Below are positions 1-8,099 of a DNA stretch of 64,000 nucleotides, piece by piece. The stretch is from Chloracidobacterium sp. (lineage in GTDB: Bacteria > Acidobacteriota > Blastocatellia > Pyrinomonadales > Pyrinomonadaceae). Numbering within the stretch: position 1 is the stretch's first letter; each line of letters starts with the position of its first letter. Position numbers and translations under genes: made by a program. The notes below the pieces were generated by a model, which worked only from the letters and a program-made list of their open reading frames with translations, was not told where the DNA came from and did no database searches. The stretch covers positions 186,001 to 250,000 of the forward strand of contig JABTUB010000001.1 in assembly GCA_015075585.1 (NCBI GenBank). The letters run 5' to 3'.

Positions 1-2
1 CG

Positions 3-203
3 GACGCAGGCCTGCGTGCAGCGTGCGACTCTGTTGTGCGGGCGATAGGCAAAACGCTGCTTTATGCCCGCGTTGATCTGGTTAAATTCAACGGCAGGTA
101 TGCTCTAATGGAGCTTGAATTGATCGAGCCTTCATTGTATCTAAGAATGGATACAGAGGCGCCACGCCGCTTTGCTGCCGCAGTGGACAAATTTCTCGGA
201 TGA
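3..203 (+). CDS. C-terminal end of an ATP-grasp family protein (5' end outside window)
   Basis: An open frame enters from the left edge and stops at 201-203. It encodes about 66 residues. The segment with YARVDLV, then LMELELIEPSLYL, then RRFAAAVDKFLG matches the end of RimK/D-Ala-D-Ala-ligase-like ATP-grasp enzymes, where the E-x-E-x-I-E-P stretch holds metal-binding glutamates and the Asn/Asp substrate loop. These enzymes join a carboxylate to an amine or thiol using ATP; the substrate cannot be told from this fragment. The stop codon overlaps the truA start by ATGA, so the two genes are probably translationally coupled. Confidence 0.75.
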   Translation, partial: DAGLRAACDSVVRAIGKTLLYARVDLVKFNGRYALMELELIEPSLYLRMDTEAPRRFAAAVDKFLG

Positions 204-949
204 ACTTCAAACTCACGATCCAATACGACGGTACCGATTTTCACGGCTGGCAGGTGCAGGAGAATTCACGCACGATCCAGGGAGAATTGGAGCGCGTCAT
301 AGGCATGATCGAGAACAAAGAGGTCAAGGTTACCGGCTCGGGCCGCACAGATGCCGGTGTTCACGCCGACGCTCAAGTTGCGAATGTGCATCTGAGCAGG
401 GCCTTTACGCCCGAGAAATTGCGTTCGGCGATAAACGGCAACCTCTGGCGAGATATCAGGATAATGAAGGCCGAAACGGCACCGGATGAGTTTCACGCAC
501 GCTTTTCGGCAAAGCAGAAAACGTATCTTTACCGCATTGTGAATGCACCCGTAATGTCGCCATTCTGGCGGCGCTTTGCGCATCACGAACCAAAGCCGCT
601 CGATGTCAAGAAGATGAACAATGCGGCGAGGCTTTTTCTCGGCAAGCACGATTGGACCGCATTCTCGGCGGCACAATCGGACAGCGAGGATCGAGTACGC
701 ACCGTCAGCGATGTTTCGGTAACATCGCACTGGGATGACCGATGCGGCTCGATGATCGAGTTCCGCATCACGGCGAACGGCTTTTTGCGCTATATGGTCC
801 GTTCGCTTGCCGGCACATTGATCGAAGCAGGCCAAGGCGTAAAGGATAACGAAACGATACAAACCGCGATACTGACGGGCGACAGGTCGCTGTGCGGCAA
901 GACGGCGCCCGCACAAGGCCTCACCCTTCTCCAAGTCGGTTACGAATAG
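200..949 (+). CDS. truA: tRNA pseudouridine(38-40) synthase TruA
   Basis: TruA converts uridines 38-40 in the anticodon arm of many tRNAs to pseudouridine. The protein is 249 residues, the normal family length. The catalytic aspartate lies in GSGRTDAGVH (Asp51), followed by the usual A-x-V-A-N/H-V pattern. The C-terminal half carries the FLRYMVR segment, also family-typical. The ATG at 200 overlaps the stop of the upstream ATP-grasp gene, and no other start fits the family N-terminus (MNFKLTIQYDG). Identification is firm. Confidence 0.97.
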   Translation: MNFKLTIQYDGTDFHGWQVQENSRTIQGELERVIGMIENKEVKVTGSGRTDAGVHADAQVANVHLSRAFTPEKLRSAINGNLWRDIRIMKAETAPDEFHARFSAKQKTYLYRIVNAPVMSPFWRRFAHHEPKPLDVKKMNNAARLFLGKHDWTAFSAAQSDSEDRVRTVSDVSVTSHWDDRCGSMIEFRITANGFLRYMVRSLAGTLIEAGQGVKDNETIQTAILTGDRSLCGKTAPAQGLTLLQVGYE

Positions 950-966
950 CGGCGGCAAGCAGAGTT

Positions 967-1269
967 ATGATAATTTTTCACATTGTAATGCCCGAAGTAT
1001 GGGCGGCGTTCGACGGCGACGAATACAGAGCCGAGAGCTTGGCGACGGAAGGCTTTATCCACTGCAGTTTTGCTATCCAGCTTGAAAGGTCGATCGAGCG
1101 GCATTACGGCGATCGGGAAAAAGTTATCGTCCTTACGATCGACAGCGGAAAACTCACGTCGAAACTCGTTGTCGAGCCATCTACGGGCGGCGAACACTAC
1201 CCGCATATTTACGGCCCGATCAACCGCGGCGCGATACTCAAGCACGAAACGAAGATCGTTAAGCACTGA
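967..1269 (+). CDS. DUF952 family protein
   Basis: A 100-residue protein starting at ATG 967 (MIIFHIV). The frame is open further upstream but that extension overlaps truA and has no family similarity. The pattern HIV-x-W, then EGFIHCS, then an ILTID-like strand and a final HIYGPIN motif is that of DUF952, a small cytosolic family of unknown biochemical role, sometimes grouped with glutathione S-transferase-like annotations. It follows truA by 17 bases and probably shares its transcript. The function is unknown. Confidence 0.85.
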   Translation: MIIFHIVMPEVWAAFDGDEYRAESLATEGFIHCSFAIQLERSIERHYGDREKVIVLTIDSGKLTSKLVVEPSTGGEHYPHIYGPINRGAILKHETKIVKH

Positions 1270-1345
1270 CCGCCCATTGGCTGAGAGCCGTTCGAGCTGC
1301 GACTTTCAGCAGCAGTTGTGTTAGTCTGCGGCAAGCTTTTTTGTG

Positions 1346-2131
1346 ATGCATCCGAATTTTGCCGGGATCGTTAAGCCTGATTCGCGTGAAGCCGAGCTGC
1401 TTGCAGCGATCGATCTGACGCGCTTGCCGCGGCACATCGCTGTCATCATGGACGGCAACGGCCGCTGGGCAAAGGCTCAGGGCAAACCGAGAATATTCGG
1501 CCATAATGCCGGTGCGGAGTCGGTAAAGGCGATAATTGATACCTGCGCGAGGCTTGGCATCGAGGCGATAACGCTTTATGCTTTCTCGACCGAGAATTGG
1601 AAGCGGCCGAAGGCAGAGGTCTCAGGCCTGATGTCGATGCTCAAGCGTGTGCTGAAACGCGAATTGAAAAGCGTACATCAGAACAATATCCGTTTCCGTG
1701 TGATAGGCGATGTCGAGGGCCTTGCCGCTGATGTTCAAAAAGAGCTGAACGCCGCCGTCAAATACACGGCAGAAAATACCGGAATGGTGATGAATGTCGC
1801 CCTGAATTACGGTTCGCGTGCCGAGATCGTCCGGGCCGCAAGGCTTGCATATCGCGAACTCGATCTTCGCGGCATCAGCGGTGACAAGCTGACCGAGCAG
1901 GATATTGAGCGGAACCTCTACACGCACGGTATGCCCGAGGTCGATCTGATGATACGTACGAGCGGCGAATTCCGCATCTCGAATTTCCTGCTTTGGCAGC
2001 TTGCGTACAGCGAGATATACGTTACGCAGACACTCTTTCCGGACTTTCGCCGTCCTAATATTTTTGAGGCGATCATCGATTATCAAAAGCGAGAACGCCG
2101 ATATGGAGGCGTCTCGGCCGCAGGGACTTAG
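1346..2131 (+). CDS. uppS: Isoprenyl (undecaprenyl) diphosphate synthase
   Basis: A cis-prenyltransferase that condenses isopentenyl diphosphate units onto farnesyl diphosphate to make the C55 lipid carrier for peptidoglycan and surface glycans. The 261-residue product has the diphosphate-binding MDGNGRW motif (Asp36), FSTENWKRP, and the C-terminal RTSGE-x-R-(I)SNFLLWQ signature. A GTG codon at 1343 sits directly before ATG 1346; ATG is preferred. cdsA follows after 6 bases, a classic uppS-cdsA pair coupling lipid carrier and phospholipid synthesis. Confidence 0.97.
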   Translation: MHPNFAGIVKPDSREAELLAAIDLTRLPRHIAVIMDGNGRWAKAQGKPRIFGHNAGAESVKAIIDTCARLGIEAITLYAFSTENWKRPKAEVSGLMSMLKRVLKRELKSVHQNNIRFRVIGDVEGLAADVQKELNAAVKYTAENTGMVMNVALNYGSRAEIVRAARLAYRELDLRGISGDKLTEQDIERNLYTHGMPEVDLMIRTSGEFRISNFLLWQLAYSEIYVTQTLFPDFRRPNIFEAIIDYQKRERRYGGVSAAGT

Positions 2132-2137
2132 CCACCT

Positions 2138-2983
2138 ATGAAGACCCGCATTCTTACAGCCGCGATCGCACTGCCGATCATCATTGCATCGATCATCCTG
2201 CCGCTGTGGATACCCGAAAGCGTGTGGCTTTTCATCGCTGTTGCCGCATTCGCTTTGGGTGCGGGCATCTTTGAATTCTTCTCGCTCACCAAGAAGCTGG
2301 AGCTGAAAGCTGATGCGGCTGTCGGCTATATCGGTGCCGTATTGCTGTTCCTTGCGTTCCTAGTGAACGCACCTGCTTCGGCGCCTGACCTGCTGCTTCT
2401 CGCGCTGGCACTTTTTTCGGCGGCACTCTTGATAGCTCAGGCGGTCCGCTTTCGTGCCGACTTCTCAAAGATGCTTGCGGGCACGGGCGTTACACTGCTC
2501 GGCGTGATCTATATCGCGTTCCTGGGCGGCTATCTCGTTGCCGTAAGGGTTGGCTTTGAAACGCCCGCGGGCCTTTCGACGCACCTTTTGGCGTATTTCT
2601 TTCTCGTGATCTTCTGCTCTGATTCGGGAGCGTATTTTGCAGGCCGGGCCTTCGGTAAACACAAGCTCGCACCCGGCATTTCGCCCGGCAAAACGGTCGA
2701 GGGCCTTTTCGGCGGACTGCTTGCCGCCGCTGCCGCCGCCGCACTTGCCACATGGTGGTTCTTTCCGGAACTGCCGTATCAGTGGTCTTTGCCGCTCGCG
2801 GTTGTTATCGCGGCGGTCGGCGTGCTTGGCGATCTGACCGAATCGGCAATAAAACGCGGCTCAGGGGCAAAAGATGCGGCGTCGATCCTGCCCGGGCACG
2901 GCGGCTTTCTCGACAGGCTCGACAGTTTGCTCTTCGGAGCACCGATACTGTACTATTTCGCTAGGTTTTATTTTTCGTCATGA
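2138..2983 (+). CDS. cdsA: Phosphatidate cytidylyltransferase
   Basis: Makes CDP-diacylglycerol from phosphatidic acid and CTP at the cytoplasmic membrane, the branch point of phospholipid synthesis. The 281-residue protein is almost entirely hydrophobic, with about eight membrane segments. The C-terminal family signature is visible: ESAIKRGSGAKD followed by LPGHGGFLDRLDS, containing the metal- and CTP-binding polar residues. It sits 6 bases downstream of uppS. A likely terminator follows at 3049-3084. Confidence 0.95.
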   Translation: MKTRILTAAIALPIIIASIILPLWIPESVWLFIAVAAFALGAGIFEFFSLTKKLELKADAAVGYIGAVLLFLAFLVNAPASAPDLLLLALALFSAALLIAQAVRFRADFSKMLAGTGVTLLGVIYIAFLGGYLVAVRVGFETPAGLSTHLLAYFFLVIFCSDSGAYFAGRAFGKHKLAPGISPGKTVEGLFGGLLAAAAAAALATWWFFPELPYQWSLPLAVVIAAVGVLGDLTESAIKRGSGAKDAASILPGHGGFLDRLDSLLFGAPILYYFARFYFSS

Positions 2984-3048
2984 ACGCCGATCTGCGGGTT
3001 AACGACAATAATATGTAGGGCTTCAGCGCACGTACGACACAGCGCTTG

Positions 3049-3084
3049 GCCCTTCGGTTGTCTGAGACCTCGAAGGGCGTTTTT
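3049..3084 (+). terminator. Rho-independent terminator after cdsA
   Basis: An 8-bp perfect stem, GCCCTTCG at 3049-3056 with CGAAGGGC at 3071-3078, has a 14-nt loop and is followed by GTTTTT. It lies between cdsA and aspS, so it probably ends the uppS-cdsA transcript. It could also act as an attenuator in an aspS leader, as it is only about 50 bases from that gene. Confidence 0.65.
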
Positions 3085-3135
3085 CATTTATAGAGCCGTT
3101 ATTTCCTGCTTAAAGGCAGAATGAGGCAAAAGTTT

Positions 3136-4950
3136 ATGTTGGATACACTCGGCACTCTCGAACGAACACACACTTGCGGCGAACTGCGTGTCCGCGACGT
3201 CGGCAAACAGGTTGTGCTGATGGGTTGGGTCGCCAAGAAGCGCGACTTCGGCGTTTTTACGTTCATTGATGTGCGTGACCGTTATGGCGTAACACAGGCC
3301 GTTGTAAGCGAAGAAACAGCCGGAGAAGCTCATGCTAAGGCGAAGGATATTCGCGGTGAATTCGTCATCGCCGTAAAGGGCGAGGTCGTCGCCCGCGATG
3401 AAGCGGCTAGGAACGCGAAGCTCGCGACCGGCGATGTTGAGGTGAAGGTTAGTGACCTGCTTGTCCTGAATGACGCTAGGGTGCCGCCGTTCCAGCTTGA
3501 GGTCGCGGGCTCCGAGAACCTTGCTGCCGAGGATACACGTCTCAAATACCGTTATCTTGACCTCCGCAGGCCGCGGCTTCAGCAGAACATAATGATGCGT
3601 GCTAAGGCTGTTCGCGCTATACGCGAGTATTTCGACACGCGCGGTTTTATCGAGGTCGAGACGCCGATCCTTTTGAAATCAACGCCCGAAGGGGCACGCG
3701 ACTTTATCGTTCCGTCACGCATTCACGCGGGCAAATTCTTTGCCTTGCCGCAGTCGCCGCAGATACTCAAGCAGATCTGTATGATCTCAGGGCTTGACCG
3801 CTACTATCAGATCGCACGCTGTTTTCGCGATGAGGATCTGCGTGCCGACAGGCAGCCCGAGTTCACGCAGCTTGATATGGAGTTTTCGTTCGCCAATCAG
3901 GAGATGGTCTATGGCCTGATGGAAGGAATGTTCAATCACGTCCTAAAGCTGATAGATGTCGAGCTGCCGGAAGTGTGGCCGCGCATGACGTACGCCGAGG
4001 CGATGCGCCGTTTCGGCAGCGATAAGCCCGATATGCGTTTCGGCATGGAGCTTGTCGATCTCTCGGAACATCTTGGCGATACTGATTTTCCGCCGTTCGC
4101 CGATACGCTCGCCAAAGGCGGCAAGGTCAAATGCATCGTCGTCAAGGGCAAGGCGGATTACTCGCGAAAACAGACCGACGAGCTTCAGGAATATGTAAAA
4201 CGTTACGGTGCCGGCGCTCTCGCGTGGATAAAGCTTGGTGATGAGACAACATCTTCCCTGATGAAGGCATTGGGCGAAGAGGTGATCGCGCGGCTCATAA
4301 CGGCCGCGGGCGCCGAGAAGGGCGACGCCGTCCTGATCGTCGCGGGCCGCAAGCCGGTCGTTGCGGCATCGCTGGGTGCATTACGGCTCGAGGTCGCCCG
4401 CCGCGAAGATCTGATCGACCGCTCGGCGTACAAACCGCTGATCGTAACGGAATTTCCTATGTTCGAGCACGATGAGGAAAGCGATACCTATGTTGCCGCA
4501 CATCATCCGTTCACCTCGCCGATGGATGAGGATCTAGAAAAGTTCAAGGCCGCGGTGAACGATGATTCAAAACATCACCTGCTCGGCGAGGTCCGTGCAA
4601 AGGCGTATGATGCCGTGATAAACGGTTACGAATGTGCGGGCGGCTCGATCCGAATACATCAGCAGGAAATTCAGGCTCTGAACTTCAAGGCCCTAGGCCT
4701 CTCGCCTGAGATCGCCCGCGAACGCTTCGGATTCTTTCTCGACGCGCTTGAGTACGGCACGCCGCCGCACGGAGGTTTTGCCGCCGGAATCGAACGCACT
4801 TGTATGATACTCAGCGGAACCGAGAATATACGCGACGTGATGGCGTTTCCGAAAACGGCGTCTGCTCAGGACCTTATGATGGACTCGCCGGGCGATGTCG
4901 ATGAGGCTCAACTTGATGAACTCGGCATCGAGGTCAAGCACGCCGAATAA
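3136..4950 (+). CDS. aspS: Aspartate--tRNA ligase
   Basis: Class II aminoacyl-tRNA synthetase charging tRNA-Asp. Domains in order: N-terminal OB-fold anticodon-binding domain (CGELRVRDVGKQV to about residue 110), catalytic core with the motif 2 region (CFRDEDLRADRQPEFTQLD), a bacterial-type GAD insertion (about 290-400), and a C-terminal motif 3 (GIERTCMIL; the usual form is GxxR). I chose ATG 3136 because GAGG at 3123-3126 gives 9-nt spacing; ATG 3121 is in frame but poorly placed for a ribosome site. About 604 residues, normal length. Whether it also charges tRNA-Asn (non-discriminating type) cannot be decided here. Confidence 0.96.
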   Translation: MLDTLGTLERTHTCGELRVRDVGKQVVLMGWVAKKRDFGVFTFIDVRDRYGVTQAVVSEETAGEAHAKAKDIRGEFVIAVKGEVVARDEAARNAKLATGDVEVKVSDLLVLNDARVPPFQLEVAGSENLAAEDTRLKYRYLDLRRPRLQQNIMMRAKAVRAIREYFDTRGFIEVETPILLKSTPEGARDFIVPSRIHAGKFFALPQSPQILKQICMISGLDRYYQIARCFRDEDLRADRQPEFTQLDMEFSFANQEMVYGLMEGMFNHVLKLIDVELPEVWPRMTYAEAMRRFGSDKPDMRFGMELVDLSEHLGDTDFPPFADTLAKGGKVKCIVVKGKADYSRKQTDELQEYVKRYGAGALAWIKLGDETTSSLMKALGEEVIARLITAAGAEKGDAVLIVAGRKPVVAASLGALRLEVARREDLIDRSAYKPLIVTEFPMFEHDEESDTYVAAHHPFTSPMDEDLEKFKAAVNDDSKHHLLGEVRAKAYDAVINGYECAGGSIRIHQQEIQALNFKALGLSPEIARERFGFFLDALEYGTPPHGGFAAGIERTCMILSGTENIRDVMAFPKTASAQDLMMDSPGDVDEAQLDELGIEVKHAE

Positions 4951-5023
4951 TGAACCGGCCGCGGACGGAGCGAATTTTACGCGAACTTCGACACTTGGAA
5001 TATCGTAAAATGATCTAGCAAAG

Positions 5024-5671
5024 ATGCCTTCGAAGTACGATACAAATCCGCTCGATCCGGATTTTCCCGCGAGAGCAAAGGCAGCGGCCGAGGCCGCTGC
5101 AGCGACGCGTCCGCTTGACGGTGCTGACAATACTTCACCGGTTGCCCCGACATCACAGGTAGAAGAGCGAACTCGGCGTTTTGCCGACCGTGCGTTCGAG
5201 GCTCATCAGAATGTATTCAACGGTTCGGCCGTGCCGACACATTCTCCTGCTCAATTCGCATCGCTGACCGATCCTAAAAAGAGAAAGGTCGATAAGATCG
5301 GCCTGCCGGAGAACATTGCGACGGCACTGCCGTATTTTCCGTGGTACATCGGCCTGGTTGCCGGCCTGGTGCTTTTGCTGCTTTTGCCGCGAGGCGAGAC
5401 AAAGGTGCGTTTTCACGCCGCACAGGGCCTTGCGGCTCATCTTGGCATACTGCTTGTAACGACGATCCTCGGCCTGTTGGGCAAGATCACTTCGGTGGCC
5501 GAGATCAGCAATGTAGCGTTTCAGATCGCGGCACTCATCTTCTTGCTGATATTTTTTGTACGGGCGTTACGCGACAAGCCGATACATATAGAGTCGCTTG
5601 ACGGCATTACCGATCTGCTTGATGAAAAGGTCGGCCCGCATCTCATCGGGAACAAAGACGGCAATAAATAG
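5024..5671 (+). CDS. Membrane protein with disordered N-terminus (DUF4870/Tic20-like)
   Basis: 215 residues. Residues 1-95 are polar, rich in Ala/Pro/Glu and probably disordered in the cytoplasm. Three hydrophobic segments follow at about 105-122, 136-154 and 164-181. Between the first two lies RFHAAQGL, matching the 'F-H-(A)-x-Q' loop of small DUF4870/Tic20-like membrane families of unknown function. ATG 5024 lies 73 bases after aspS and is the only sensible start. No catalytic residues are visible. The family assignment is tentative. Confidence 0.7.
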   Translation: MPSKYDTNPLDPDFPARAKAAAEAAAATRPLDGADNTSPVAPTSQVEERTRRFADRAFEAHQNVFNGSAVPTHSPAQFASLTDPKKRKVDKIGLPENIATALPYFPWYIGLVAGLVLLLLLPRGETKVRFHAAQGLAAHLGILLVTTILGLLGKITSVAEISNVAFQIAALIFLLIFFVRALRDKPIHIESLDGITDLLDEKVGPHLIGNKDGNK

Positions 5672-5743
5672 CTGTTTGCCGTACGATCGCCGGCTGCGGT
5701 CCTTTACATCGCTGCGGCTATATGTAAAGTTTGTTACAACGCA

Positions 5744-6205
5744 ATGGAACGCTCACTTCAACAAGAATATTCACCGAATAGTATCTGCTTCGGCTGCGGC
5801 CCGGCAAATGAAAAAGGGCTGCACATTAACAGCTATCCCGAAGGCGACGAGGTCGTGGCTGTATGGCATGCGCGGCCTGAGCATCAGGCGTTTCCCGGCA
5901 TGCTCAACGGCGGCATTATCGGAACGCTGTTGGATTGCCACTCGAACTGGACAGCGGCGTATTTTTTGATGAAACGTGACGGCAAGGACAAGCCAGACTG
6001 CACGGTGACGGCCGATTTTCATGTCAAACTGAAACGCCCGACGCCTTTTGACGCACCGATACACCTTCGCGCCCGCGTGGTCGAATCGGCAGAAGATCGC
6101 GCAACTGTCGAAGCTGAGCTGATTGCAAATGATAAGGTATGTGCAACGTGCCGCGGAACCTTTGTCGCGGTGCAGGAAGGGCATCCCGCATATCATCGCT
6201 GGTAG
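5744..6205 (+). CDS. PaaI-type hotdog-fold thioesterase
   Basis: A 153-residue cytosolic hotdog protein. It has the opening CFGCGPANEKGLHI, the HAxPEHQAFPGMLNGGII helix region that carries active-site residues in PaaI-like acyl-CoA thioesterases, and a central strand TADFHVKLKRPTP. Members hydrolyse acyl-CoA or other acyl thioesters; the substrate here is not predictable. It converges with the RNase D-like gene only 6 bases away. Confidence 0.85.
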   Translation: MERSLQQEYSPNSICFGCGPANEKGLHINSYPEGDEVVAVWHARPEHQAFPGMLNGGIIGTLLDCHSNWTAAYFLMKRDGKDKPDCTVTADFHVKLKRPTPFDAPIHLRARVVESAEDRATVEAELIANDKVCATCRGTFVAVQEGHPAYHRW

Positions 6206-6211
6206 TTTGCG

Positions 6212-6802
6212 TTAAGGGGCGCAGGCACGCGAGATCATCTGTTCTGAACGAGTGATGAACTCATTATAAAGCCCCAACTTTTCGAGCCATTTCAATTGTT
6301 CCTCACGAAGCCTCGGTAAATGAACGACGTCTGAAAGGGCGTAGTTGACAAGCTCGTCCGTCCACACGCCGCTCCAGCGGCGGTTGAACTTTGCACGCTG
6401 CGATTTGTCGAGATCGACGGCAAAGTATCTGTAAAGTGTGTCGGCAAGCGACGCCGATTGGCCTGCTCCCTTGGTAAGCACCTTTTCGGCGATCATCGTG
6501 TCAAAGACATTGTTGACCGCTACGCCGGACGCATGCAGAAAATCGAGGTCGAAACGGGCATTGTGAAAGATCTTCACGACATTATCATCAGCTAAAAGCT
6601 CGGTAAATCTGCCAAGCTCTACGCCTTCGCTCAGCGGTACGAGAACGCTCAAGCTGCCGTCCGAGAACTGGACCGAGAATAATCGGCCCGCGCGTGCATC
6701 AAGCCCGGAAGTTTCGGTATCGCACCCGATGGCGGCTGCATCCGACAGCCTTTTAAGTGCAGCATCTGTGTCAGCAGGCCCGCGCGCGACTAGAATATCC
6801 AT
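6212..6802 (-). CDS. RNase D-like 3'-5' exonuclease
   Basis: A 196-residue DEDD-superfamily exonuclease domain. Exo I: CDTETSGLD (Asp28, Glu30). Exo II: FHNARFDLDF (Asp85). Exo III: NYALSDVVHLPRL, with Tyr154 and Asp158 as in the DEDDy subtype. It contains only the nuclease domain and lacks the HRDC domains of full-length RNase D, so it could trim RNA or DNA 3' ends. It runs opposite to both neighbours. ATG at 6802 begins the domain directly. Confidence 0.88.
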   Translation of the reverse strand: MDILVARGPADTDAALKRLSDAAAIGCDTETSGLDARAGRLFSVQFSDGSLSVLVPLSEGVELGRFTELLADDNVVKIFHNARFDLDFLHASGVAVNNVFDTMIAEKVLTKGAGQSASLADTLYRYFAVDLDKSQRAKFNRRWSGVWTDELVNYALSDVVHLPRLREEQLKWLEKLGLYNEFITRSEQMISRACAP

Positions 6803-6881
6803 TCGTTAAATTGTAAATTACTTTGGTACGGCTTTGCTAAGACCGGCGGTCGTCCGTACGCCTTGGATCTATTACATTGCC

Positions 6882-7538
6882 ATGCCTGAAATCCTTTCAG
6901 ATGTCGAAGCCCGCATCCTCGGATCGCTTGTCGAAAAGCAGCCTACAACCCCCGAATATTATCCGCTGACGCTGAACGCACTCGTCAACGCCTGCAATCA
7001 AAAGAATAATCGCGACCCTGTGATGTCGCTTGATGAGCAGACCGCGGCGTCTGCGATCGAACACCTGCGCGATCGGAACCTTGTCTATGTCTTTTACGGA
7101 AGCACGAGCCGCGTGCCGAAATACAAGCACATGCTGCCGGGTGTTCTCGAACTTGAGCCGGCTGAGACAGCCTTGATGGCCGTACTGCTTTTGCGCGGGC
7201 CGCAAACCTTGGGCGAGCTTCGTGAACGAACCGGCCGTATGTATGAATTCGCGGGGCTTGGCGAGGTTCAGGAAGTACTCGACAAGCTTGCCCGGCGCGA
7301 TGAGCCGCTCGTTACTAAATTGCCTGTATTGCCCGGCCGCAAGGAAGCACGTTTCGCCCATACACTGTCGGGCGAGATCGATACCGAAGCACTTGCGGCT
7401 TCAATAGGGGCAAGCGCTCGCAGCGGCGGCCACGCAAATGAGCGTGTGGAAAAGCTCGAAACGGAAGTTGCAGCGTTAAGATCTGAGATCGATGCTCTAA
7501 AAGCTGAGATCGAGGAGTTCAAGAAACAGTTCGAATGA
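6882..7538 (+). CDS. YceH/DUF480 family protein
   Basis: 218 residues. The N-terminal two thirds show the YceH family pattern: LSDVEARILGSLVEKQ, then TPEYYPLTLNALVNACNQK-x-NRDPV. The family has two winged-helix domains and no settled role. The C-terminal tail (about residues 190-218, EKLETEVAALRSEIDALK) is a predicted short coiled coil that could mediate oligomerisation. I chose ATG 6882 (MPEILSD) over the in-frame codon at 6834 because the family begins there. Confidence 0.9.
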   Translation: MPEILSDVEARILGSLVEKQPTTPEYYPLTLNALVNACNQKNNRDPVMSLDEQTAASAIEHLRDRNLVYVFYGSTSRVPKYKHMLPGVLELEPAETALMAVLLLRGPQTLGELRERTGRMYEFAGLGEVQEVLDKLARRDEPLVTKLPVLPGRKEARFAHTLSGEIDTEALAASIGASARSGGHANERVEKLETEVAALRSEIDALKAEIEEFKKQFE

Positions 7539-7557
7539 CCTGAAGCGAGGCCGAATT

Positions 7558-7800
7558 ATGAACCTGCAAACGCTAAAAACCTTTCTCGGTTGGTGCACGG
7601 TCTTCAACTATATTCTGCTCATGGTCTGGTCAGCCGTATCATTTGCGTTCTTTCCAAAGGCGGCACCGCTTATCAAGGCTATGTTCGGCATTGATGAAGA
7701 GAAACTGATGACCGCGAATTTCTACGGCATTATGATCTACAAACTGTGCGTGTTCTTTCTGAATCTTGTGCCGTACCTCGCACTTTATATGATCGCCTGA
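7558..7800 (+). CDS. Small membrane protein, DUF6868-like
   Basis: 80 residues with two hydrophobic segments, at about 8-30 and 55-78. The opening LQTLKTFLGWCTVFNYILL resembles the 'TF-x-GWCT-x-(I/V)N' start of DUF6868, a family of small inner-membrane proteins with no known role. It begins 19 bases after the YceH-like gene and probably shares its transcript. The family match is from memory. Confidence 0.7.
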   Translation: MNLQTLKTFLGWCTVFNYILLMVWSAVSFAFFPKAAPLIKAMFGIDEEKLMTANFYGIMIYKLCVFFLNLVPYLALYMIA

Positions 7801-7821
7801 GGCCCTTTTGGCCGTTCTCGT

Positions 7822-7959
7822 TTACGGCATCAGCGACTGGTCAGGCGAGCGGTCGTGTTCGACCCCGCTCTCGCTCTGCGCGACGATCACGATATTGCCG
7901 ATCACAATTATGATGAACAGAACGCCGGCCAAGGCGGTGTGCAAATATCTTAGTTTCAT
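7822..7959 (-). CDS. 45-residue single-pass membrane peptide
   Basis: A short reading frame starts at ATG (complement of 7957-7959) and ends with TAA (complement of 7822-7824). AAAGGTG lies 8 nt upstream as a good Shine-Dalgarno site. The product begins MKLRYLHTALAGVLFIII and has one hydrophobic helix at about residues 8-28, then a short acidic/polar tail ending SPDQSLMP. This looks like a real small membrane protein. It lies in the gap between convergent or unrelated larger genes. The function is unknown; peptides of this kind often modulate larger membrane complexes. Confidence 0.6.
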   Translation of the reverse strand: MKLRYLHTALAGVLFIIIVIGNIVIVAQSESGVEHDRSPDQSLMP

Positions 7960-8042
7960 CTGTTAAGCACCTTTCACAAAATTTCTCCCGTAAAAATAGG
8001 AACACCGCCGAACGGCACTTTGTGACAATAGGCGTGCAATGG

Positions 8043-8078
8043 AAAAAGCCGTGTTCGGGGGCGACCCCGAACACGGCT
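8043..8078 (-). terminator. Rho-independent terminator of the secreted TPR gene
   Basis: A perfect 14-bp stem (8047-8060 with 8065-8078) has a GCGA/TCGC loop and is followed on the minus strand by TTTTT (complement of 8043-8047). It lies 21 bases beyond the stop of the minus-strand gene ending at 8100 and upstream of the 45-residue peptide gene, so the two are separate transcripts. Confidence 0.85.
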
Positions 8079-8099
8079 ATGTAATGGCCGGACACGGCT

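Noticed and set aside
266..958. 230-residue open frame antisense to truA
   Set aside because: No family similarity and complete overlap with a firm gene.
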